From an uncultured Eubacteriaceae bacterium (GTDB lineage Bacteria > Bacillota > Clostridia > Lachnospirales > CAG-274): DNA of 48,807 bases. The stretch is from the NCBI GenBank assembly GCA_947086655.1, contig CAMTZM010000015.1, positions 1 to 48,807 of the forward strand, given 5' to 3'. The notes beneath the pieces are model-generated. The model saw only the letters and a list, made by a program, of their open reading frames with translations, had not been told where the DNA came from and did no database searches. This document shows, in pieces, positions 26,875 to 36,100 of the stretch (positions are counted from its first letter, which is position 1; the number at the start of each line of letters is the position of its first letter). The position numbers were made by a program, and so were the translations under genes.

Positions 26875-27744
26875 TTAACATATCAATATAAGTTTATTTT
26901 TTCTTTCGTCATGTTCCACAATCATACCACATTTTTCAAAATCTTTGAATCTTATATAATTTTCATTATAAATAAGCGCTGTATTTACATTTCTATCTTT
27001 ACCGTTTACAGAAATTTGTATTTCCTCTGGTTTCTTTGCAAAACTCGCAACCTTATTCCTATTATTAAATCCTACATTATATCCTGCTTGTTTAAGACTT
27101 ATCAATTCTACATAAATTCGGCCATTTTTATTTATTTGATTAATGTTTTCATATTCTTTGCCGTCTATATACATTGATTTGCATTCAATCATTTCATCTT
27201 CTCCTTCCAAAATCTTTTTAACATCTATCTTAAAACTAATCCAATCTTTTTCTGCATTTGGATTTCCACCATTAGGCGCCCAATATTTAGGACACGCCTT
27301 TTTAGTAACATCATAATGTCTGATTAGTGCAATTTCAGGAATCAAGTTATACCTTTTGCATATATCCGCACACAGTTTGACAAGACTGTCATAAGTTGTC
27401 TTATTAAAATGACCATCTTCTGTCGGATGACAATTTTCTATGGAAATCGTATATCCATTAGCTTGATTAGTACAATAGCTTATTTCATTTTCCGGTATCA
27501 TCTGGATAATCTCACCATCAAGTCCTACTACATAATGACTACTTGCATAAACATAAGAATTGTTATCATATCTATATCCTTTTGAAACTGTATTAAACCA
27601 TGAATAAACGCCTTCTGCTGTTCCACCTGCGCCACCTACATAATGTACTGCTATATGCGTAGGCTTCCCAGTTTGTAAAGTTAATCCTGGTCTGGCGTAT
27701 TTGCTTATTGGTAAAAACTTTTTTATAATATTCAGTTTAATCAT
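26875..27744 (-). CDS. N-acetylmuramoyl-L-alanine amidase (Amidase_2) with C-terminal domain
   Basis: A 289-aa peptidoglycan hydrolase. The Amidase_2/PGRP fold spans residues 1-175. Its zinc ligands are visible in HIAVHYVGGAG and in the late RHYDVTKKACPKYW (His and Cys). SSHYVVGLDGEIIQMIPE and the TISIENCHP block are typical of endolysins. The last 100 residues resemble the beta-rich stalk domain of copper-amine-oxidase-N type (MYIDGKEYENINQ, VELISLKQAGY, IRFKDFEKCGM). There is no signal peptide, as in phage endolysins, so it needs a holin for release. AGGAG lies 9 nt before the ATG. Shared promoter copy B lies 360 nt upstream. Together with the holin at 14614 it would open the wall for export of the giant protein. 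Confidence 0.88.
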   Translation of the reverse strand: MIKLNIIKKFLPISKYARPGLTLQTGKPTHIAVHYVGGAGGTAEGVYSWFNTVSKGYRYDNNSYVYASSHYVVGLDGEIIQMIPENEISYCTNQANGYTISIENCHPTEDGHFNKTTYDSLVKLCADICKRYNLIPEIALIRHYDVTKKACPKYWAPNGGNPNAEKDWISFKIDVKKILEGEDEMIECKSMYIDGKEYENINQINKNGRIYVELISLKQAGYNVGFNNRNKVASFAKKPEEIQISVNGKDRNVNTALIYNENYIRFKDFEKCGMIVEHDERKNKLILIC

Positions 27745-28276
27745 TTTTATTATCTCCTATTAATAAATCTTTTAACTTTATATACCGCAACTATATTAAG
27801 ACTAAACTAAGAAACTGCCGACAAATTAAAAAATAAAAATAATTTTAGTGTGAGTATCGAACTATCACACTTTTGCAACACAAAAATTGGCTTTTAACTT
27901 CATCATATTTTTGCAACACATAATTGTTATTTTTTCTTATATTAAATGAGTAAATTTTATTTTTGTTATACAATTTATATAATAAAATCACAAAAACAAG
28001 TCTTGCTTTAATTCTAAAACAAACTAAAATCACTTATTTTTTGTGCAAATTTACTTTTTTGCTCATTTATAGTTATATTTTTTGATTTGCAAATCTGATA
28101 TATAAAGATAAAATAATTTAAAAATTGCAACCTTAGAAAAAATATTTATTAGAATTTTTTAATGGAAATTATAATAAATATTTTTGTTTTTATACTAAAT
28201 AATCAATAACCTGTGATAAACAAACCATTTCAAGAGATTGATGTTGTTTTATGCTTTTTATATTTTTAAAACCGCT
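27745..28276. other. Leader region of the amidase gene
   Basis: About 530 bp, very AT-rich. Shared promoter copy B lies at 28099-28133 and leaves a leader of about 350 nt. Two exact copies of TTTTGCAACACA (27871-27882 and 27909-27920) lie 38 bp apart; they resemble the -35 half of the shared element but lack the -10 half. A 62-codon frame at 27845-28033 looks like chance. Confidence 0.45.
28099..28133 (-). promoter_or_regulatory. Shared cargo promoter element, copy B (amidase)
   Basis: On the minus strand AGGTTGCAATTTTT (GGTTGC at 28132-28127), a 17-nt spacer, then ATCTTTATATAT (TAAAGAT at 28103-28109 on plus). It is the best match to the four-site consensus. Confidence 0.7.
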
Positions 28277-28640
28277 TTAGTATTCTTTTGTTATTTTAAT
28301 TAAGTTTTCATAATTTTTCCACAAGTCCTCTATAGGGTTTTTATAGACATTTTTTACAAGTATTGTTGCCTCATCGTCATTCAAATCTTTAATAATTGAG
28401 GGAATTTTTGTTATTCCTAACTGTTTACAGGCGAATTTTTTTATATCTGGATATAACTTCATAATTATTATCTTTAGGTCTGACAATTATTTGAGTAAGT
28501 ACACCGTATTCTTTTATTCTTTTATTCTTTTATACTTTTAATCATATCAGCTATTTTTTCATTATTATTTACCTTAAAAGGGTGATTTTTAAAATCTATT
28601 AATGATGAAACAGATATTTCTGTAATAAAGAGATAAGAAC
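28277..28640 (-). pseudogene. Broken ParB-like protein fragment
   Basis: Two frames together give a ParB N-terminal domain. ISVSSLIDFKNHPFKVNN and EKIADMIKSIKE lie in one frame; YGVLTQIIVRPKDNN, YEVIS and CKQLGITKIPSIIKDLNDDEA in another. The frame is lost at three tandem copies of an 8-bp unit (28510-28533); a single copy would restore it. After DDEATIL the usual ParB sequence is replaced by an unrelated tail ending at 28277. It is therefore both frameshifted and truncated. ParB-like proteins are normal ICE backbone, so this is probably a remnant left at the cargo junction. Confidence 0.7.
28510..28533. repeat. Three copies of an 8-bp repeat (TCTTTTAT)
   Basis: Exact tandem copies at 28510-28517, 28518-28525 and 28526-28533, inside the parB remnant. 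They shift the reading frame. A slippage origin is likely. Confidence 0.9.
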
Positions 28641-28806
28641 TTTAACAGGTTTATCACAAAAAAAATTCGCAGACCAATACCATATAAATTTTCGTACATT
28701 GCAGCATTGGGATGCAAATCCAAATACACAATCATACAGAGAGTGTCCAGAATATTATCTGTTTCTTTTGGAAAGAGTTGTAAAAGAAGATTATAACATT
28801 AAATAA
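28624..28806 (+). pseudogene. HTH regulator fragment without a start
   Basis: An open frame of about 60 codons, IRTLTGLSQKKFADQYHINFRTLQHWD, then ECPEYYLFLLERVVKEDYNIK and a stop. This is the C-terminal part of a small XRE-like regulator of the kind common in Clostridia genomes. No ATG, GTG or TTG with a ribosome site is present, and the 5' part runs into the parB remnant on the other strand. It is probably a truncated leftover at a recombination junction. Confidence 0.6.
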
Positions 28807-28812
28807 ACAAAA

Positions 28813-28877
28813 AAATAAAAGTCTGCCGCAAAACGGGATTTTGTTAATCTCCGTAATGCGGGCAGCCTATTTTTATT
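28813..28877. terminator. Bidirectional terminator
   Basis: A stem CTGCCGCA/TGCGGGCAG (one bulge) with an inner GGGAT/ATCTCC pairing, flanked by A-rich and T-rich runs. It lies between the HTH fragment (plus) and the antirepressor gene (minus) and could end both. Confidence 0.75.
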
Positions 28878-28938
28878 TAATGTTTTACAATAACTCACTT
28901 TGCCATTAATAACACAAATATTATTGTTTTATAAAAAA

Positions 28939-29688
28939 TCACTGTTCTTTTTTACTTATTTCGATAAGAGGAAGTATTCCGTCAGACTTCAAAAGTTCAT
29001 AAATGAATAATCTTCCTGACTGAGTCCAATATGTGTGAACCTTTGAATGTGTATTTCCGTCCAAACCGTCATAAGTATGTGTTTTGGTACTTGTATAGCC
29101 GTTTTCCGCATATTTTTGGTACAAAAGCCATATATCGCTTTGCTTATATTGAACACCTTTTTCGTGAAGATAGCTGTTAAGCTTTGCAGCGCTCCAGCCA
29201 AAATCTTTTGCGATTGTACTTATGGGCAAAAGGTCTTTGCAGTTTAAGACAATATCATAATAACTTGCTTTTGGCTGCAATTCCGCAATCTGCTGCTGCT
29301 GAGCCGCATTTTCAATCATAAGCGTTTCAATATTGCCGTTTGCAATCTGTAAGGCTCTTTTCATAATCATTTCGGGAGAGTTCCACATTTCCTCAATGGC
29401 AATAAAATATTGTCTGAATTTTTTTCCTTTTTCATTACGCTGAATCATACAGACTTCTTTTGCCATAGAAATTGAAAACTTATGGTCTATTTGCGTTATT
29501 TTATTACCCTGAGCTGTTACTCTTTTTTGAGTAATAGCTTTAAAATCAATATTTTCAATAAAACCGTATTCACACATTCTTCTGAACCAATCATTATATC
29601 TTGTTTTTATTTCAAGCGCGGTATAAAGTTCTCTCCCCGAAACCATAGGTCTTTCATTGTCAAAATCAACTGTAATTAAATCATACAT
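28939..29688 (-). CDS. Phage-type antirepressor (AntA/AntB plus KilAC-like)
   Basis: A 249-aa protein. The N-terminal AntA/AntB domain (VSGRELYTALEIKTRYNDWFRRM, then SISMAKEVCMIQRNEKGKKFRQYFI) joins through a Gln-rich linker to a C-terminal ANT/KilAC domain (LLPISTIAKDFGWSAAKLNSYLHEKGVQYKQ, then TYWTQSGRLFIYELL). Such proteins counter phage or ICE repressors and may act on the XRE regulator at 7486-7827. The gene follows mobC by about 100 nt with a terminator hairpin in between, so it is either read through at low level or has its own promoter in that gap. It is intact and lies at the edge of the cargo block. Confidence 0.88.
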   Translation of the reverse strand: MYDLITVDFDNERPMVSGRELYTALEIKTRYNDWFRRMCEYGFIENIDFKAITQKRVTAQGNKITQIDHKFSISMAKEVCMIQRNEKGKKFRQYFIAIEEMWNSPEMIMKRALQIANGNIETLMIENAAQQQQIAELQPKASYYDIVLNCKDLLPISTIAKDFGWSAAKLNSYLHEKGVQYKQSDIWLLYQKYAENGYTSTKTHTYDGLDGNTHSKVHTYWTQSGRLFIYELLKSDGILPLIEISKKEQ

Positions 29689-29716
29689 AAAATTTTCCTC
29701 CTTTTTTAATGAAAAA

Positions 29717-29742
29717 AAACACCTTTCGATTGAAAAGTGTTT
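29717..29742 (-). terminator. Terminator after mobC
   Basis: A stem AAACAC/GTGTTT with inner CTTTT/AAAG pairing, followed by eight U residues on the minus strand. It ends the core operon that runs methylase/helicase to mobC, before the antirepressor gene. Confidence 0.65.
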
Positions 29743-29789
29743 GATTAATAGTTTATTTTTTTATTCTTAAATGCTGATTTTGTCTGCTG

Positions 29790-30125
29790 TCATATTTTCA
29801 AAAGCCTGTCTAAAATCGTTTTTGAAGTTTCCAGCAATTCATTATAATTTGTCTGTAACTCTTTTATATCGTCTTTATAAATATTATTTGATATATTTAC
29901 CCTTTTAGCAATCTGATTAAGATTATTCGCCGCATTGCCAAGCAATACAATCATTTTTCGCAAATCGGAAAAATCTATATTTAATATATATCCGCATAAC
30001 ACCATTTTTCTGATGTATGTTTCACGATTTTGTATTTCGGCTAACTTCATTCTCTCTGAAATAATTTTTAATTCTTCTTCCGACACACGAAATAAAATTT
30101 GCCGTCCCCTTTTTCTATTTTCCAA
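29790..30125 (-). CDS. mobC: MobC-like relaxosome protein
   Basis: A 111-aa DNA-binding accessory protein with the ribbon-helix-helix start RGRQILFRVSEEELKIISERM. The MobC hallmark is FSDLRKMIVLLGNAANNLNQIAKRVN. It helps the relaxase melt and nick oriT. It begins 21 nt after the stop of the methylase/helicase gene. In related ICEs the relaxase gene follows directly; here the next backbone gene on this strand is the antirepressor, and the relaxase is 17 kb further on. This is the strongest sign that the block between them is inserted. Confidence 0.9.
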   Translation of the reverse strand: MENRKRGRQILFRVSEEELKIISERMKLAEIQNRETYIRKMVLCGYILNIDFSDLRKMIVLLGNAANNLNQIAKRVNISNNIYKDDIKELQTNYNELLETSKTILDRLLKI

Positions 30126-30146
30126 TCAATAACCTCGCTTTCAACA

Positions 30147-33100
30147 TTAAAGTATAATATCAGGCTGTTTTCCAATATTATTTTTTTGTTTCTCAATAAT
30201 TTGTTTTTTCTCTTTTATCGTTTGTAATATTGAGGGTTTAGCTTTTGCGTACTCCTCTTTGGCTATATTGTTATTTTCAAGACTGTTAGAATCTTTATTA
30301 TCAAGATTTAACTGAGTGTCAAGAAACGCAAGCCGCTGAATTTTTTGATTTAATTCTTCCTCATACTGAAAGGGATTCTTTAATTCTTCCTCGGCGTTTT
30401 TTATCTGCGTATACAAATTTTCAAGTTCACTTTGTCTATCTTTTATTATATCAGGTATTTCTTTTAAAGCGTTATTAATGCGGGTAATATTTCCAGCTCC
30501 GTCAGAACCTAAATCAACTCTGTAACTCATATTTCCTTTAAGATTTATCTCAAAGCTATCACCAAATAAATCATACTTTATCTGCATTTCAAATCCTTTG
30601 TATTCCCCGATTTTAACAAAATCAGACGGTTTCAGTTTTTTACCCGTTTCAATAATAGCCGTTCCAGCCTCACCTCTGTTTGTATATGTCTTATTTCCAA
30701 CAATCATAGGAGAAATACTCTCCTCCTGCAAATGAGTATTGTTTTCTATTCTTTTTATGTCATTTTTATATCCCTCAATGCTGTTTTTTATTTCTTTTAT
30801 TCTTTGAGGAAAATATTTTAAAAGATTGTCCTCAAGTCTGTAACGCTGATTCTGGTAACTTGACTTCAAAAGTTTAAGACGGGAAACCTCTATATCTAAG
30901 TCCATTCGTTCCTTTATTAAAGGATTGCCTGCACATAAAGCCTTTATTTCAGCGTAAGAAAGGACGGACTCATCAACATCATCACAGGAACGGACAGGAG
31001 ATTTACTGCTCATAATTTGACTTATAAACTTCTGTTTATTCTCTATTGTTTGATATAAATAGCTGTCAAACGTAGATTCTGTAACGTAACGATATATATG
31101 CACTTCCGAATTTTCGTTCCCCTGACGTAAAATTCTTCCAGCCCGCTGCTCCAGATCCCTTGGACGCCAGGGACAGTCTAAATCGTGCATAGCTATAAGT
31201 TTGTCCTGAATATTCGTGCCTGCACCTAATTTAAAAGTAGAACCAAACAATACTCTGACTTTTCCTTGCCGTACTTTCGCAAACAATTCCTTTTTTTGTA
31301 TTTCTGTTGTACAGTCGTGTATAAACGCTATTTCATTTTTGGGTATTCCCTTTTTTATCAATTTTTCCTTTATATCATCATAAACATTGAATCTTCCGTC
31401 CTTATTTGGGGTTGAAAAGTCGCAGAACACTAACTGAGTTGATTTTTTTTCACTTGTTTCGTTCCATATTCTATATATATTTTTCATACAAGCGTTTACC
31501 TTACTATCCTCAAAATCAGGCAGACTATTATTAATCAGTCTTTGGTCAAGTCCTATTTTACGTCCATCCGAGGTAATTTTCAACATATTATCAATTTTTG
31601 GGTCAACACTTCCGTTTTGAATTTTAGCAGCTCTTTCTCCTAATTTCTCAACCATTTTTTCCTGTAATTCAGACGGTTTTACTACAACTGTTTCATAATT
31701 CGCCGCAGGACGCACAATTTCCGGCATCATATCAATAGTTTTAATATCAGCGACTTCTTTAAATATATTCATAAGTTCCGGCAGATTATAAAACTTTGAA
31801 AATCTTGTCTTGTAACGATAACCGCCGCCTTGCGGCGCTAACTCAATAGCGTTTACAGTTTCCCCGAATGTACTTGCCCATTGATCGAAATGTATCAATC
31901 CTTTTTTTTCAAGAGTATCATACTGCAAATATTTTTGCATAGTATATACTTCTGTCATACTATTTGATACAGGCGTTCCTGTGGCAAAAATGCAGCCTTT
32001 TGAGCCTGTTATCTCATCTAAATATCGGCATTTCATAAACAAATCGCTTGATTTTTGAGCCTCTGATTGACTAAGCCCCGCTACATTACGCATTTTAGTA
32101 TATAAAAACAGATTTTTAAAAGAGTCGGCTTCATCAATAAAAATTTTGTCAACGCCTAATTGTTCAAAAGTGACAACATCATCTTTTCTTTTTTCATCAT
32201 TCAGCTTTTTTAAACGTCCTTCTAAAGATTTTTTTGTTTTTTCAAGGCATTTAACAGAAAAATTTTCAGCTCTCGCTGATTTTAACTCTATTATACCATC
32301 AACCACCTCAGCAATTTGTTCCCGCAGCATTCTTTTTTGACGTTCTAAGGACACTGGTATTTTTTCAAGCTGAGTATGACCTATAATAACAGCGTCATAT
32401 TCTCCGGTCGCTATTCTTGCGCAAAACCTTTTGCGGTTTTTGGTTTCAAAATCTTTTTTAGCAGCTACAAGAATATTCGCTCCGGGATATAAGGTTAAAA
32501 AATCTGACGCAAGCTGTTCCGTCAAATGGTTAGGAACGGCTATAAGGCTTTTCTGGCATAATCCAAGTCTTTTGCTTTCCATAGCTATCGCAATCATCTC
32601 AAAAGTTTTGCCCGCGCCCACTTCGTGAGCGAGAAGTGTATTTCCTCCATATAAAGCGTGAGCCACAGCGTTTCTTTGATGTGGACGCAATGTTATTTCA
32701 GGATTCATTCCGGCAAAATTTATATGACTGCCGTCAAATTCTCTCGGACGTATTGAGTTGAAAATTTCATTATAGAGTTCCACAAGTGTTTGACGGCGTT
32801 CGGCGTCTTTAAAAATCCAATCTTTAAAAGCCTGTTTTAATTGTTCTTGTTTCTGCTGCGCGGCGGCTGTTTCATTTTTATTTAATACATAAGAATACTT
32901 ACCATCAGGGTTTTCTACTCTGTCATAAATTCTTACATCACGCAGATTTAAAGAGTCTTCCAATATCCCATAAGCATTTATACGGTTTGTTCCATAAGTT
33001 GTATAAGCTGTAACGTCTTGATGAGAAATCTGATTTTTACCTTGAATATGCCACTCTGATATATAACTGGAATAATCAACCTTTAAAACATCTCTCATAT

Positions 33101-36100
33101 AATAAGGCGGTTTCAGTACATCGAAGATAAACTGTTCTATATATTCTTTGTCAATCCAGGTCGCTCCCAAACGGACAGATATTTCACTGGCCTCAAGGTC
33201 TTTCGGCTGTACTTTTTCAAGAGCCGAAACATTTATCTCAAACTCCGGATTTTTTTCAGCGTAAAATTCAGCCATTCTCAATTTTTCCCTTACGTTGCCG
33301 GATAAATACTCGTCAGCCGTTACCCACACTTCCGTCATAGGAATTTTAAAAATAACTCCTGTTAAATCAGAAATCAGTTTCTCTTTATCCATTCCGGTTA
33401 ATTCACTCATATACTCAAAATCAACTTTCGCCTTTTCCGCTATCGACATAACCAGTGCCTCACTTGCCGTATCAACTGACGTTACAACGACCTTTTTATT
33501 TATAGTGCGTTTTGTAAATATATCGGCTTTTCGTTTAAAATTTCGATCCTCGTCTAATACCTCCAGTGAGGAAAGCAAATAGTATGACGAATCTTCCGAA
33601 AACGCTTTTTTATTGGCGCTGCTGTTGATTAAACCAAACTTACTTTTAAAACTGTCATAAACATTATTAAGTTCTTTTTGAGCCTGTTTTATTATATCCT
33701 CGTCATAATCCTCAAGCTGAAAATTAATGAGAGCGTTTACAGCGTTTCTAACCTTTACCATACCTTTTATACGTTCTTTTGTCATTTCGGGAAGTTGGAC
33801 GAGATACATACTTGAATTTGTTCTGTAATATACAGCCTCGTCATCTGTTTTACCCTCAATTCCAAGCTGTGACGGTCTGAAAACAGCATAACTGAAATTT
33901 TTCACACTTGGGTCAGCCGGTATAGAATTATCAGCCGCTTTTTCAATATCATCAATATCCGGTATTGTAATCTGTCCCTTAATTTTTTCAATAGCGTTAT
34001 CAAGCAAAACGCTTAAATCAGAATTTTCAAAAGGCACGCAAGCCGTTTCTTTTTTATTGCCGTACATTTTATCATCAAACACCATTGTACCTAAAATCAT
34101 ATCAGGATTATCAAGAAAATAATTGTTTATAGGCACACCATTTTCTGTTATGCCTAAATGTATCCAATCAGGAACAATGTCAAGTATTCTCTCTCTTTTT
34201 TGAAAAAACAAAATATCAGTTGTAACTTCCGTTCCGGCGTTTTTTAAAAAAGTGTTGTCAGGAAGTCTTACCGCTCCTATTAATTCCGCTCTTTGAGCTA
34301 TATACTTACGCACATCGGGATTTTGCTTATCCATAGTTCCCTTTGAGGTTATAAAAGCGATTATTCCTCCTGCCCGCACTTTATCAATCGTTTTGGCAAA
34401 AAAATAGTCGTGGATAAAAAAGTTTTGTTTATCATACTTTTTATCCACGACTTTATATGAACCAAAAGGCACATTTCCTATGGCAATATCAAAAAAATTA
34501 TCTTGAAAATCGGTATTCTCAAATCCTGTCACTTGAATATTAGCTTTAGGATATAACTGTTTTGCTATTCGTCCCGTTAAACTGTCAAGCTCAACACCGA
34601 ATAGTTTTGATTTTTTCATTTCATTAGGCAGAAGTCCGAAAAAATTACCTACACCACAAGATGGTTCAAGAATATTTCCCGACTTAAAACCCATATTTGA
34701 AATAGCTTTATATATCGCTTTTATAACAAGAGGGGAAGTATAATGAGCGTTTAGAGTCGAGGCTCTCGCTGAATTATATTCCTCGTCATTAATCAAGGAC
34801 TTTAATTCGGAATATTCTTTACTCCAATTTTGATTATTTTCATCAAAAGCCTGCGGTATTCCTCCCCAGCCGGTATAGCGTGATAAAATTTCCTGTTCTT
34901 CTTGTGTCGCTGAGCGATTTTCAAACTCAATAAGCTGTAATGTTTTTATTGCCTCAACATTATTTTTAAACCTTGTTTTCGCTCCGACTTCACCTAAGTT
35001 ATCATCTTTTATAATAAAATTAACAGGCTTACTCGCTGTTGTTTCTTTGATTTCTTTAACTGAATTATTTTCTTCGGCTGATAGTTCAGAATTAACTGTT
35101 TCATTTATTGGCTTTTCAATTTCAGCGAACGGTTCAATTTCATTTATTTGTTTTTCAGTTTCAGAGGACGGCTCAACTTCATTTATTGGTTCTTCAGTTT
35201 CAGAGGACGGTTCAATTTCATTTGTTGGTTTTTCAATTTCAACAGTCGGCTCAATTTCATTTGATGGTTTTTCAGTTTCAATAAACTGAATTTCATCTGC
35301 CAATCTTTCGGTTTCCGTAATTGATATATCTTCTTTTTCCGGTGTAAAACTGCCGTTTTCTATAAGCTGACCTATTCTTAACTGGACTTTTTGCCAAGAA
35401 AGTTTTATCGGCTCCGCTCCGTCTTTTTCTACTACAAAACACGATAAATTTAAACCATACTCATTTTGTAAAAAAACGGCCGCCGCTCTTGAACGGCCGT
35501 TTTCTCTCATATATTCATAAACCTTATTTCTGCTTTCCGTATCTCCATTCCAATAAATTAGTGCGTTGTCAATATCTTCCTGACTTATTACTGTGGAAAT
35601 AATTCTTTCTCTTTGTTCTTTTTCTGTTGGAAATAAAGGTATTATTACAATATCGTCTGATAATGAATTAATATCATCATTGCTGTCAGTTTCATCATCA
35701 GCGATATTTGTGTCCTGATTATCGTTTAAATGTATATCAGTTCCTTGAATATCACTTCTTCCGCTGCCGCTTTCAGTGAGTTCATATGAGCTGCCCAAGC
35801 CATTTGATTCAATTCCTTGTCCGGCGGCGGTAATTGTTTCGTCATTTCCTCTATCATCTGTTCCAGACGCTTGTTCGCTGTCTTGTCTATCTCCAAAAGG
35901 TGAGGATAAAGTTTCTCCTGAAGGAGCATTATCGTATATAATATTCCCCTCTGTTCTTTGAGGTATTTCTTCCTCATCATTCCGTATTTCCCTATATCCT
36001 CCGTCATTTCTTTCAGTGTTATATCCGGTATCAGATAATCCCCGTTCTGATGATAATTCATTTCCATAATTATCGCTCCTTTCAGATAACTTGTTTCTCT

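Noticed and set aside
27871..27920. Two TTTTGCAACACA repeats in the amidase leader, similar to the -35 half of the cargo promoter.
   Set aside because: Neither is followed at the right distance by ATCTTTA; kept only as a short direct repeat.
27845..28033. A 62-codon minus-strand frame upstream of the amidase.
   Set aside because: AT-driven composition and no ribosome site; it lies within the predicted leader.
35047..35289. An 80-codon plus-strand frame rich in Ser, Ile and Phe.
   Set aside because: Mirror of the 39-bp repeats on the coding strand.
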